From a virus, in IMG/VR virus record IMGVR_UViG_3300020204_000303, positions 1 to 27,011 of that record: DNA of 27,011 bases; one strand, written 5' to 3'. The position numbers and the translations under genes are program-made. Below, piece by piece: positions 13,155-20,442 of the stretch; the first letter of the stretch is position 1, and each line of letters opens with the position of its first letter. The notes beneath the pieces are model-generated. The model was given only the letters and a program-made list of their open reading frames with translations, searched no databases and had not been told where the DNA came from.

Positions 13155-13465
13155 TATACACTCTCTTTCATATTAATTTCTTCGAAACCATATTTGGCAA
13201 CAACATGAGCGGTATCGGTATCAAGGTTGTGAATAATATCACCAACTGATATTGAATGCATACTGCCGAACACTTGACGGAGGGTTTCGTCTTCTAAACA
13301 AACGAAATTACCGATACGAAAAACTTCATCTAGTGAACGGGCGTCAATTCGTGCGACAAATTCATATTCATCAGAAATTTCAGCAATTTCTTTTGCACTC
13401 ATAAAATAGAGGTCACGAATAAACTTGGATCCTTCGGGTAACTGATAGACGGCATATTGATTCAT
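13154..13465 (-). CDS. Conserved phage protein (YodL-like pattern)
   Basis: The 103-residue protein (start at 13465, preceded by AAAGGA) shows SMHSISVGDIIHNLDTDTAHVVAKYGFEEI, the 'SVGDI-V-..GFxxI' ending typical of YodL-like domains, and an N-terminal YAVYQLPEG with IRDLYFMS. Function unknown. A second in-frame start, ATG at 13492, lies exactly 6 bases after the -10 box of promoter P3, so a nine-residue longer form could be made from a leaderless transcript. Confidence 0.7.
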   Translation of the reverse strand: MNQYAVYQLPEGSKFIRDLYFMSAKEIAEISDEYEFVARIDARSLDEVFRIGNFVCLEDETLRQVFGSMHSISVGDIIHNLDTDTAHVVAKYGFEEINMKESV

Positions 13466-13498
13466 CACGGTGTTTCCTTTCTCATTCATCATGTGTCC

Positions 13499-13527
13499 AT
13501 TATAACGAAAAATGGCAAGAATGTCAA
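13499..13527 (-). promoter_or_regulatory. Sigma70-like early promoter P3
   Basis: Minus strand: TTGACA (13527-13522), 17-base spacer, TATAAT (13504-13499), full consensus at both boxes, preceded by AATAGTGC. Drives the YodL-like gene and the four small genes after it. Confidence 0.92.
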
Positions 13528-13534
13528 GCACTAT

Positions 13535-13552
13535 TGTTGCCTAAAAACAACA
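13535..13552. repeat. TGTTG/CAACA hairpin upstream of promoter P3
   Basis: TGTTG (13535-13539), loop CCTAAAAA, CAACA (13548-13552). The same 5-bp stem with an 8-base A-rich loop occurs at 14024-14041 (P4) and, in the opposite orientation and with a longer stem, at 20443-20466 (P5). It may end upstream transcription or bind a regulator. Confidence 0.5.
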
Positions 13553-13560
13553 CAGTATAA

Positions 13561-13580
13561 GTTAGTGAGTATTTACTAAC
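13561..13580. promoter_or_regulatory. 20-bp palindrome upstream of promoter P3
   Basis: GTTAGTGAGTATTTACTAAC, second copy of the dyad at 11901-11920, overlapping the stop of the SWIM gene. The arms match except at one position. Same spacing class relative to the -35 box as the first copy. Confidence 0.55.
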
Positions 13581-13981
13581 TTAGCGACAGCATCGGCATG
13601 TTTGCATTTTCTACGATAACCAAAACCAATACATGGGCAAGTAATATATTTACCAACAGTATTAAATTCGACAAGATATTCTTTGCCTTTTGATTTGACA
13701 TTAAACAGGCGAACATTATCAGATTTGATAATCTTTTGTTTTTCTTCTTTTTGATTATCTTCGGCTTCGAATTGTTTAATTAATTTGAATAATGCTTTGT
13801 GATTTGTTTTTTCGAATTTACGATATCTTTTATCTAGAGTATTTCTAGAGTTAAATACCATAATCTCATTTGAATGCCATTTGGCATATGCGACAATTTG
13901 GTTTTTATTGTTGACCAAATAGGTGTGATTGGGTTGTTTGAATTCAACATCCCATTGTGTGACTTCTTTTAGAATTTCCAT
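13562..13981 (-). CDS. SWIM zinc-finger protein
   Basis: The 139-residue protein ends with a SWIM motif, C115-x-C117-x8-C126-x-H128 (in TCPCIGFGYRRKCKHAD), which binds zinc and DNA or protein. The N-terminal part is mixed alpha/beta with YLVNNKNQIVAYAKW and a Lys-rich helix. Role unknown; early regulator or DNA-binding factor is likely. The -10 box of its promoter ends only 6 bases ahead of the ATG and there is no Shine-Dalgarno, so the mRNA should be leaderless. Confidence 0.8.
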   Translation of the reverse strand: MEILKEVTQWDVEFKQPNHTYLVNNKNQIVAYAKWHSNEIMVFNSRNTLDKRYRKFEKTNHKALFKLIKQFEAEDNQKEEKQKIIKSDNVRLFNVKSKGKEYLVEFNTVGKYITCPCIGFGYRRKCKHADAVAKLVNTH

Positions 13982-13987
13982 AACCTA

Positions 13988-14016
13988 ATTATAACAAAGA
14001 ATAATGAAAAAGTCAA
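13988..14016 (-). promoter_or_regulatory. Sigma70-like early promoter P4
   Basis: Minus strand: TTGACT (14016-14011), 17-base spacer, TATAAT (13993-13988), preceded by GTAGTGC. The start codon at 13981 is where the transcript should begin. A TGTTG/CAACA hairpin (14024-14041) lies just upstream. Confidence 0.92.
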
Positions 14017-14023
14017 GCACTAC

Positions 14024-14041
14024 TGTTGTATAAAAACAACA
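14024..14041. repeat. TGTTG/CAACA hairpin upstream of promoter P4
   Basis: TGTTG (14024-14028), loop TATAAAAA, CAACA (14037-14041), directly after the stop of the coiled-coil gene (14042). See the P3 and P5 copies. Confidence 0.5.
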
Positions 14042-14209
14042 CTATCCTTTGAGTAGTTTTTTCTCGGTAGTCTCTCGGATATCTTCTTCGAATTCAGCAA
14101 GACGGAGTTTGTTCAATTCGATTTCCAATTGTAACTTTTCCGATTCATCTTTGGCCATTCGTTTTTCAACCTCACGAATTCTTGCTTTAAGTTCATCTCT
14201 ATATGACAT
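14042..14209 (-). CDS. Small coiled-coil protein (55 residues)
   Basis: The frame starts at ATG 14209, preceded by GAGG about 10 bases upstream, and overlaps the previous small gene by 11 bases. The protein is almost entirely a charged helix with heptad-like Leu spacing (ELKARIREVEKRMAK, LQLEIELNKLRLAEF), so a coiled coil is probable. Missed by length cut-offs. Function unknown. Confidence 0.6.
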   Translation of the reverse strand: MSYRDELKARIREVEKRMAKDESEKLQLEIELNKLRLAEFEEDIRETTEKKLLKG

Positions 14210-14351
14210 GTTCGTTTTCCTCTTTTTTCAAACGATAGAAAGATTTGTCATGGTGTTTCTGTTTCTCAAATTGTTTACTACCTTCTTTGTCACGGTTCTT
14301 TTTGAATTTCGTCTTAACCGTTTTATCGTATTTCTTGCCGCCTTGTAGCAT
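14199..14351 (-). CDS. Small basic protein (50 residues)
   Basis: A strongly Lys/His-rich frame (KKYDKTVKTKFKKNRDKEG) starting at ATG 14351. AAGGAGG lies upstream but 15 bases away, an unusually long spacing, so the start or expression is less sure. The gap between ClpP and the SWIM operon is filled exactly by this gene and the coiled-coil gene, in line with the dense packing elsewhere. Possible nucleic-acid binding by charge only. Confidence 0.5.
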   Translation of the reverse strand: MLQGGKKYDKTVKTKFKKNRDKEGSKQFEKQKHHDKSFYRLKKEENEHVI

Positions 14352-14371
14352 GTTTGTTTTTGAAAACCTCC

Positions 14372-14935
14372 TTAGAAGATATGGTCCGCTACGCCTAATT
14401 CAATCAATTCTTCTGCCGAAAAGTAGGCGTCACTTGGCGGCAAAAGTTTTTTCTTAATTGTTGTGGTGTTTAGTTCGGTACACTCTTTCAACAAATTGAC
14501 CATTCGATTGTTAATGAGTTCATGTTCTTTGGCAGTGGCCTTAATGTCATGGTACTTGCCTGTTGAGCTATCTGTATACTGGTGACACATAATAGATGCA
14601 GTTGGACTAATATATCGTTGTCCTTTTTCTCCTGCAGCAAAGATTAAAAATGCAGATGAACATACGGATCCAAGACCAATCGTATGCACAGGTTTATTTG
14701 ACTTACGCATTACATCAATCAACGCAAAGGCATCTTGTAGAGAGCCGCCATTTGAATTGATATAGAGAGTGAGTGGATAATCACCAGATTGTAAATTTTC
14801 ATAGGTGATCCAAAACATCGCATCCATTGTGTTCGATTCTTCAATATCACCATAGAGAAAATGTATGTGATTCTCCAATAGACCAGAATTGATTCGATCC
14901 TCTGCGGGTATAAAATCCATATCCTTCTTATTCAT
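14372..14935 (-). CDS. ClpP-like serine protease (S14)
   Basis: The 187-residue protein matches the Clp protease fold: YINSNGGSLQDAFALIDVM, GLGSVCSSAFLIFAAG with the nucleophile Ser93 (or 94), ASIMCHQ with His118, and SDAYFSAEELIELGVADHI with Asp169, completing the Ser-His-Asp triad. Length fits ClpP. Phage ClpP-like proteins may work with host ClpX/ClpA or act alone on phage proteins; which applies is unknown. Its ATG overlaps the GalE-like gene's stop. Its presence with a phage tmRNA is notable because tmRNA-tagged proteins are ClpXP substrates. Confidence 0.85.
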   Translation of the reverse strand: MNKKDMDFIPAEDRINSGLLENHIHFLYGDIEESNTMDAMFWITYENLQSGDYPLTLYINSNGGSLQDAFALIDVMRKSNKPVHTIGLGSVCSSAFLIFAAGEKGQRYISPTASIMCHQYTDSSTGKYHDIKATAKEHELINNRMVNLLKECTELNTTTIKKKLLPPSDAYFSAEELIELGVADHIF

Positions 14936-15876
14936 TTTTTAATTTGCCATTTATGAGCTGTTTCGATAATAGACATTATATCATGTCTGGGACGATAATT
15001 CAATAGTTTTTCGGCATATGTAATGTCGGCAACTAACTTTGATGGGTCTCCAGGTCTTCTTTCGGCATAATTGTATCCTACTGGCAACTTTGCTACTTTG
15101 CCAATCATGTCAATAATTTCTTTTACCGAATATCCTTTACCTGTTCCTAAATTGATAATCTCACTACCGTAATGTCTTTCTAACAAATTAGCAGCAAGAA
15201 TGTGTGCATCGGCAACATCCGAAACATGAACATAGTCACGAATACAGGTGCCGTCTGGAGTGTCGTAGTTATCTCCATAAATTTCAAACTTCTGAAAATT
15301 ATTTAGATTTTGCAGAATTCGAGGAATAAGGTGCGTTTCAGGATTGTGGTCTTCGCCAAACTCACCATCAGGATCTGCACCTGCAAGATTGAAATAACGA
15401 AAAATTATATGATTCAATCCAGAGTGCCGTATCGCAAGTTCGGCTGAATACTTGCTCGAGGCGTATGGATTGTTCATTGGTTTCACTTCATCAGATTCTT
15501 TGATTGGTTCTTCTTTTGCCCTATAAACTCCTGCGGTAGATGAGTAGATGATTTTTTTGACACCATGAATTTTCATAGCATTCAAAAGATTGATTGTGCC
15601 GATTACATTGTTACGATAAAATTCAATTGGATTTTTATTTGATTCGCATACTTCGATTCTGCCGGCAAGATGAAACACCATATCAATAGAAACTTTATGA
15701 AATAAATTATTGAGTGTTTCAGAATCTACGATATCACAGAAATAAAACAAATCAACATATTTACTTTTTGGATATCGTTTGTCAACACCAACAACTTTCC
15801 ATCCTTCTCTTTTGAGAGTTTTAGAAAGATGCGAACCAAGATAACCAGAGACACCAGTAACGAGTGCGGTTTTCAT
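14932..15876 (-). CDS. galE: UDP-glucose 4-epimerase-like NAD-dependent epimerase (GalE family)
   Basis: The 314-residue protein is an extended short-chain dehydrogenase: Rossmann motif TGVSGYLG (7-14), SST at 112-114, and the catalytic Y138-xxx-K142 in NPYASSKYSAE, followed by YFNLAGADPDGEFGE and HLIPRIL typical of UDP-hexose 4-epimerases, and a GTGKGYSVKE stretch. It should interconvert UDP-glucose and UDP-galactose (or the N-acetyl forms). The start is ATG 15876 with AGGA just upstream; the frame runs 38 codons further but into the RmlC gene. It is the last sugar gene of a four-gene cassette. Confidence 0.88.
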   Translation of the reverse strand: MKTALVTGVSGYLGSHLSKTLKREGWKVVGVDKRYPKSKYVDLFYFCDIVDSETLNNLFHKVSIDMVFHLAGRIEVCESNKNPIEFYRNNVIGTINLLNAMKIHGVKKIIYSSTAGVYRAKEEPIKESDEVKPMNNPYASSKYSAELAIRHSGLNHIIFRYFNLAGADPDGEFGEDHNPETHLIPRILQNLNNFQKFEIYGDNYDTPDGTCIRDYVHVSDVADAHILAANLLERHYGSEIINLGTGKGYSVKEIIDMIGKVAKLPVGYNYAERRPGDPSKLVADITYAEKLLNYRPRHDIMSIIETAHKWQIKK

Positions 15877-15877
15877 T

Positions 15878-16384
15878 CTATCCTGCGCTGTCTCTTTCCG
15901 ATAGAATTGGTCTTCGAATCGGCCACCAAATATTAAACTCTGGATCGTTCCACTTAATTGTAAATTGACTAGCTCTGTCATAATATGCATTTAACTTATA
16001 ACTAAACACCACACTTTCAGACATTACAAGGTGTCCATTGCCAAACTTTGGTGGCACAAGAACCTGTAATCGATTTTTGTCTGAAAGTGTGAAAGATTCC
16101 CATTGACGATACTGCGGATGTGTTGGGTCATTGTTTACCACAACAAAGTAAAAACTTCCGTGCAGGCAAGTAATCAGTTTTGTTGTGTGTGAATCACCAT
16201 GCAATCCACGAAGCACATGCCGTCTGGATGTGCTGATAGAATCTAGTACCCAATTGTAATCGATACCATTTTGGCGATAGATTGCATCATTGTAAACTTC
16301 GGTATTTGTGCCACGAAAGTCTTCATGCATTACAGGTGGCGTAATGAGTAGAACGCCATCTAATTCTGTAGTCTGTATTTTCAT
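15878..16384 (-). CDS. dTDP-4-dehydrorhamnose 3,5-epimerase-like (RmlC family)
   Basis: The 168-residue cupin has the RmlC hallmarks: RGLH (59-62) with the catalytic His, KLITCLHGSFYFVVVN, then VPPKFGNGHLV, VFSYKLNAYYD with Tyr near 129, and WNDPEFNIWWP with Asp147. It should epimerise a dTDP-4-keto-hexose, but without rmlA, B and D here it may use a host-made sugar nucleotide or be a 3-epimerase or isomerase relative. The ATG overlaps the glycosyltransferase stop (ATGA) and the gene ends 1 base before galE. Confidence 0.82.
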   Translation of the reverse strand: MKIQTTELDGVLLITPPVMHEDFRGTNTEVYNDAIYRQNGIDYNWVLDSISTSRRHVLRGLHGDSHTTKLITCLHGSFYFVVVNNDPTHPQYRQWESFTLSDKNRLQVLVPPKFGNGHLVMSESVVFSYKLNAYYDRASQFTIKWNDPEFNIWWPIRRPILSERDSAG

Positions 16385-17130
16385 GCTATGATTGATACTC
16401 CAGGTGCGATTTGTGCCAACTTCTTTTGATTCCAAGGAAAATTTTCACCATACTTGTTTTTCATATGATTATTTCCCTCAATAAAAAATTGTTCGGTGAC
16501 CGAATTTGGATTGCCGTCTAAACGATAGCAAAGCGTATGTGCATTCGTGCAATCAAATTTAGGAAAGTGTTTCGATAGATTCGAAAAGAATTGTCTATCG
16601 GCACCCCATTGACCGTACCATGCATGACCAATTTGAACGGCAACATCTCTCTTTACTGCAAACGAGGATGTGTCAATGTGATGAACGGTGTGATTGAAAT
16701 AAACTGGCCATTTACCGAGTGATTCACAATTGTCATTACAAAGATAATTGCTTTGTTTATCGTAAATTTTGCGGAGTGAATATGCCCAATCATGCCCTTG
16801 TTTAATTACATTGACAAGTTTTTCGACATGGCATGATTCATACCAATTGTCCTCATCTAGGTAACAAATGATATCGGCATTAACAAGAAAAGAACATGCG
16901 GCATAAACACGATGACCATACCAACCTTTACCAACATTGTCTTCTAGTATGACAAACTTCGCTTTCGAATAACCTTCGGTGCAATTAAATACGGTACTTC
17001 GATGGTCGTATCCATCAATAAAAATGTAATGTGAAAGATTCTTGTAGGTTTGTTTGTCTATCGATTTAATGCATTCGGTTAGATGATAACTACCAATTGT
17101 TGGTGTTACAACTGCGACTTTCATTTCCAT
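16381..17130 (-). CDS. Family 2-type glycosyltransferase
   Basis: The 249-residue protein starts with VAVVTPTIGSYHLTECIKS, the usual beta-alpha opening of GT-A glycosyltransferases, and has YLDEDNWYE (D92-E93-D94) at the metal-binding DxD position. WGADRQFF and the later acidic residues fit the acceptor side. It should transfer a sugar from a nucleotide donor, perhaps to host LPS, a phage structure or DNA. Start at 17130 or at the second ATG, 17124, which overlaps the upstream stop. It lies between the cytidylyltransferase and RmlC genes. Confidence 0.82.
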   Translation of the reverse strand: MEMKVAVVTPTIGSYHLTECIKSIDKQTYKNLSHYIFIDGYDHRSTVFNCTEGYSKAKFVILEDNVGKGWYGHRVYAACSFLVNADIICYLDEDNWYESCHVEKLVNVIKQGHDWAYSLRKIYDKQSNYLCNDNCESLGKWPVYFNHTVHHIDTSSFAVKRDVAVQIGHAWYGQWGADRQFFSNLSKHFPKFDCTNAHTLCYRLDGNPNSVTEQFFIEGNNHMKNKYGENFPWNQKKLAQIAPGVSIIA

Positions 17131-17537
17131 GATTTCAAAATCTCAGAAGAAGAATTCATTTTATGCGAACCGCCAACACCATAGGCAAACGAAACGCCAG
17201 TAACATCTGCCTCTCGATTGTTTGTTTCGTTGCGGTCACCACCATTTGCAAAAATAATTTCATCATTCGGCCACATCAACTTAACATTTTTAATTAAGTG
17301 TCTTGCCGAATCATCATCATCAATAAATTTCATTGTGTAGTCAACATACTTAATTGATTGAATAATCTCTAGGCGTTCTTGTAGAGGCATAAATGGTTTG
17401 CCTTTTTTTCTTGTCAGCCACTCATCAGAGTTTACACCAACAACAAGTTTATCGCCCATTCGTTTTGCAGCACGAAAGTAAGCGATGTGACCAGAGTGAA
17501 TAGGATCAAATCCACCAGAACAAACAACAATCTTCAT
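17121..17537 (-). CDS. Cytidylyltransferase-like nucleotidyltransferase (TagD/RfaE-II type)
   Basis: The 138-residue protein has the class motifs: CSGGFDPIHSGHIAYF with the HxGH signature (H14, H17), VVGVNSDEWL (34-41), a basic KKGKPFMPLQERL, and the late SSSEIL replacing the ISSTxI motif. Such enzymes join CTP or ATP to a phosphorylated polyol or sugar phosphate, for example glycerol-3-phosphate or heptose-1-phosphate. Substrate cannot be told from sequence. It is the first gene of the sugar cassette and ends inside the glycosyltransferase start. Confidence 0.82.
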   Translation of the reverse strand: MKIVVCSGGFDPIHSGHIAYFRAAKRMGDKLVVGVNSDEWLTRKKGKPFMPLQERLEIIQSIKYVDYTMKFIDDDDSARHLIKNVKLMWPNDEIIFANGGDRNETNNREADVTGVSFAYGVGGSHKMNSSSEILKSWK

Positions 17538-17538
17538 A

Positions 17539-17961
17539 TTACATACCAGGAAATGCTTCTAATACCAAATTCATTGTTAGGTGTTTGACTCCCAAATCTT
17601 TTTTGATTAATTTTACCAAAAGTGCTGCATCGTCTTTGTGTAAAGATTCTAGCAGAACTACCAGGAGTTGTTTTTGTTTTGTTGCAGAAAGACCATCTGC
17701 TCGCATCGGATGTCCAACAATGAAACGATAGAGTTTTGGTACTTCAGAACTCAGATAGGCAAAGTTAAGACCCGCAGGTTCTACTGCCTCACGATATTGA
17801 GGAATCTCAACATCGAATTTTACATTTCGATTAAATGCATAGTTTAGAAATTCACGAAATCTAGGATGGTCATATTTGCGTAGAACGGCAATTCTCTCTG
17901 CCTTGTTCTTCGCCTTATCAAACTCAGCAAATATTTCAGAATAAAGAATATCAGAAATCAT
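17539..17961 (-). CDS. Conserved T4-like phage protein (DUF6433-like)
   Basis: A 140-residue, all-helical protein starting at ATG 17961 (GAGG 7 bases upstream, overlap of 11 bases with RNase H). Contains AVLRKYDHPRFREFLNYAFNR and VPKLYRFIVGHPMRADGLS, the pattern of a family found next to replication genes in T4-like cyanophages (DUF6433 by memory). Function unknown; its coupling to RNase H suggests a replication-associated role. Confidence 0.75.
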   Translation of the reverse strand: MISDILYSEIFAEFDKAKNKAERIAVLRKYDHPRFREFLNYAFNRNVKFDVEIPQYREAVEPAGLNFAYLSSEVPKLYRFIVGHPMRADGLSATKQKQLLVVLLESLHKDDAALLVKLIKKDLGVKHLTMNLVLEAFPGM

Positions 17962-18799
17962 TAAGGACCTCAATTAAATTTTTCAATCGGTTTGCAATCA
18001 TATAATTCATAAATTCTTGCTTTGTATGGCCAGAAGAATTATCATAGGTATGTAGTATTTGTTCAGTCAACTTCTCAGGAATTTTAGTGAGGTCAATCAA
18101 TATTTCATTGCGAGTAAAATTACGAAACATATCTTCATTGCAAAATTCTTTTGGCTCTTGATTCATCCAACCAATAATCTTCGTTTCTGTAATTGGTTTC
18201 TGGCGACCACCGACAACAAACACATCATCGGCAGAGAGAATGTTTGGAATGCCATCGCCTTTGTCACCACGAATAATCAACTGTTTCAACTGCAACAACG
18301 GCAGAGGTTCTTTGATATACTTTTTCAGAATTGGTGAGAATTGTTCGACATTCGGATATCTCTGCAACTGAGCAAAATCTTTGTCAGATGAAAGAATCAT
18401 AATCTTTTGCGTTGCCGAATACTTCATCGTCAATGTTGCAATGATATCATCGGCTTCGCAAGTGTCAACGGTGACAACTTTATATGGCGAATGGTCACGC
18501 AACTCATCACGAATTTTATTCAGGCATTCAAAGATTGTATTCCAGTCGTGACCAGATGCCTCTCTTGCCTTCTTACGACCTGCTTTATAATTAGGAAAGA
18601 TTTCTCTACGCCAATAGTTTTTATTGTCACAGGCAATGACAACTTCAGGCCCATGTGATTCTTTGAACTTCTTCACATAGGTACGAATGGTATTCAAAAT
18701 CATATGACGAACAAGACCCTCCTCAACTTGTGTTTTTGAGGATCCGATTTGTTCCATCAGATTTGAGATTGCTACCTGATTGTAGTCAAATATAATCAT
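17951..18799 (-). CDS. rnh: RNase H / 5'-3' exonuclease (FEN-1 family, T4 rnh)
   Basis: The 282-residue protein has the FEN-1/T4 RNase H active-site acids in order: D5 (FDYNQ), D58 (ACDNKNYWRR), E115, D117, D118 (CEADDII), D139 and D141 (SSDKDFAQL), D179 and D182 (RGDKGDGIPN), the last a hallmark helix-hairpin-helix region. It removes RNA primers and adjacent DNA from lagging strands behind the replisome. T4 RNase H is about 305 residues. No Shine-Dalgarno precedes the ATG; an extended -10 element lies about 9 bases upstream, so initiation may be nearly leaderless. Confidence 0.93.
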   Translation of the reverse strand: MIIFDYNQVAISNLMEQIGSSKTQVEEGLVRHMILNTIRTYVKKFKESHGPEVVIACDNKNYWRREIFPNYKAGRKKAREASGHDWNTIFECLNKIRDELRDHSPYKVVTVDTCEADDIIATLTMKYSATQKIMILSSDKDFAQLQRYPNVEQFSPILKKYIKEPLPLLQLKQLIIRGDKGDGIPNILSADDVFVVGGRQKPITETKIIGWMNQEPKEFCNEDMFRNFTRNEILIDLTKIPEKLTEQILHTYDNSSGHTKQEFMNYMIANRLKNLIEVLNDF

Positions 18800-18808
18800 A
18801 ATGAGATT

Positions 18809-18833
18809 AGTATAACACAGTCAATTGTGTTAT
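18809..18833 (-). promoter_or_regulatory. Possible extended -10 promoter and palindrome before RNase H
   Basis: Minus strand shows TGTTATACT, an extended -10 (TGnTATACT, box 18814-18809), 9 bases ahead of the RNase H ATG. The box is overlapped by an 8-bp inverted repeat, ATAACACA/TGTGTTAT (18812-18819, 18826-18833). A TTGACT lies only 4 bases upstream of the box and is not a proper -35. Weaker than P1-P5. Confidence 0.4.
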
Positions 18834-19309
18834 TGCGGCAATGTTCCGTCTCTTTTGGCAATTTTGAAAATTAAGTTATAGACAAATTTGTGGTCAAGTT
18901 CGGTAGAATTATTGTCTTCGAACGGTATGATATCCATTGTATCTTCGTTTGCATCATACCAGCAATAGATACACACTTCTTCTTTTGGCCGATGAATCAA
19001 ACACCAAGGCGTAAAATCATGGTCAACAAATTCTTCTGTCAATGAATCCTTATGAACAAAGACAGCAAAACTCATCATGTCTTTATTACCTTGTTCATCA
19101 CATTGATAGTTGCCATCTTCATCATTCCATTCTAACATGCCGTAACCATCAAAGATGATTTTTACACCGAACGGTTCGTCACCAGACCTATTGCCAGGTT
19201 CTAAATCGTCACCATCATCCATTGTTGAAATAAAACTACGAACCCATCCCTCAACCACTTCGGAGTAGTCACGGTCATCATCTGTATAAATTGGCATTGG
19301 TGTTGTCAT
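18830..19309 (-). CDS. Acidic conserved phage protein, unknown function
   Basis: A 159-residue strongly acidic protein (DDDRDYSEVVEGW, STMDDGDDLEPG) with a beta-rich centre (VKIIFDGYGMLEWNDEDGNYQCDE) and paired Cys in EEVCIYCWYD. No domain known to me. The ATG overlaps the stop of the 357-residue gene upstream (ATGA), so both are read from promoter P5. Confidence 0.7.
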   Translation of the reverse strand: MTTPMPIYTDDDRDYSEVVEGWVRSFISTMDDGDDLEPGNRSGDEPFGVKIIFDGYGMLEWNDEDGNYQCDEQGNKDMMSFAVFVHKDSLTEEFVDHDFTPWCLIHRPKEEVCIYCWYDANEDTMDIIPFEDNNSTELDHKFVYNLIFKIAKRDGTLPQ

Positions 19310-20379
19310 TTCATCACTCGCAAAAGAATCGTATCTGCATTGATTCGGCCAGTCAAAGCACTTTCAACCGCACGAATATTTTCAATTACATTACGCAAGA
19401 AAACTTTACCTCCTGACAATACATCAGGTAGAGTCACTTCAGGTTTTCGTAATTTCTTCTGCACAGACTTACTCTCTGCAAAATTCAGAATCGTTGAACC
19501 TTTCACACTTAGACCACCAGCATCTTCGGCATGATAGACACCAAGTTTTCTTGTCTTGGTATTGTAGACCCATAACTGTATAGTCCCAATGATATCAGAA
19601 GGTTTAACGGATGTCAACTTTAACTCAGCAAACTCTTGGCAGTATTTAATTTTTGCCACAAGTTGGTCTGGCGATTTTGCCTTGCGTTTACGAGGTTTGC
19701 GTGTTGCCGTTGAAGATACTTTTTGACAATCAAGAATCACTTGGTCGCAATAGGCAACAATCTTTTTCAATTCCGTTTTTGAAAAGTTTGAATAGCCCTC
19801 TTTCAAATCTTTATCATCGGTAGTCATCACCTCATCAAATTCGGTTCGTTTGTTTTTTGCCCAATCGACAATGAATCGTGTTTGAACATCTTTGATTGCC
19901 AGTGTGTGCATGGCTGCATATGGTGTGACATTGGCAGAAAACTTTGTTGCAATGAGAGTATCAATTTGTCCTTCTAATTCACCAATACATTCGTTTGCCT
20001 TTTCACGGATACGATCCTGAATGTTGGGACCTTTTTTAACTTTATCAATGATTTCGGTAGTTTGAACTTTTGCAATGTCTTCCCGAATGACATTGATTTG
20101 TGCATCAAACCATTTTTGACGGCCTTCAGATAGAGTGGCACCGTTTGTAATCATACGACAAATGAAACCAATTTGTTGCGACCTGGTTTTAATTACAGAA
20201 GACGCATCGATTTTGAATTTCTTCTTAAAGAAATCGTTTGCGTATTTTTGAGAATCTTTTGGTGTTTTGTTTTGAGAATACCATGACAAAGCAGAACCAA
20301 TTTCACTATCAGTAATTTCGCCAGTGAACTTTGGTTCTTTACCTACAAATTTTTCATTCGCATCAAGAATTCGTGCCAT
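19306..20379 (-). CDS. Conserved T4-like phage protein (357 residues), unknown function
   Basis: The protein has a helical first half with KYANDFFKKKFKI and SQQIGFICRMITNG, a basic linker about residue 224-234 (TRKPRKRKAKS), and a beta-rich end IQLWVYNTKTRKLGVYHAED, then GSTILNF and VTLPDVLSGGKVFLRNVIENI. I recall large proteins ending this way near the replication genes of T4-like cyanophages, annotated only as hypothetical. A GGAG site precedes the ATG and promoter P5 lies about 30 bases upstream. Confidence 0.75.
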   Translation of the reverse strand: MARILDANEKFVGKEPKFTGEITDSEIGSALSWYSQNKTPKDSQKYANDFFKKKFKIDASSVIKTRSQQIGFICRMITNGATLSEGRQKWFDAQINVIREDIAKVQTTEIIDKVKKGPNIQDRIREKANECIGELEGQIDTLIATKFSANVTPYAAMHTLAIKDVQTRFIVDWAKNKRTEFDEVMTTDDKDLKEGYSNFSKTELKKIVAYCDQVILDCQKVSSTATRKPRKRKAKSPDQLVAKIKYCQEFAELKLTSVKPSDIIGTIQLWVYNTKTRKLGVYHAEDAGGLSVKGSTILNFAESKSVQKKLRKPEVTLPDVLSGGKVFLRNVIENIRAVESALTGRINADTILLRVMK

Positions 20380-20409
20380 TACAAATCTCCATTATTTACT
20401 TAGATGACA

Positions 20410-20438
20410 ATTATATCACGGCAACAATTAATTGTCAA
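20410..20438 (-). promoter_or_regulatory. Sigma70-like early promoter P5
   Basis: Minus strand: TTGACA (20438-20433), 17-base spacer, TATAAT (20415-20410). Unlike P1-P4 it is preceded by TAGGGG rather than TAGTGC. It reads into the 357-residue gene and on towards RNase H. Confidence 0.9.
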
Positions 20439-20442
20439 CCCC

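Noticed and set aside
14049-14348. Plus-strand frame of 99 codons at 14.05-14.35 kb
   Set aside because: Ser/Phe-rich antisense shadow; two small minus-strand genes with overlaps fit the operon better.
18809-18826. TTGACT followed by TATACT before RNase H as a normal sigma70 promoter
   Set aside because: The two boxes are only 4 bases apart; only an extended -10 reading remains possible.
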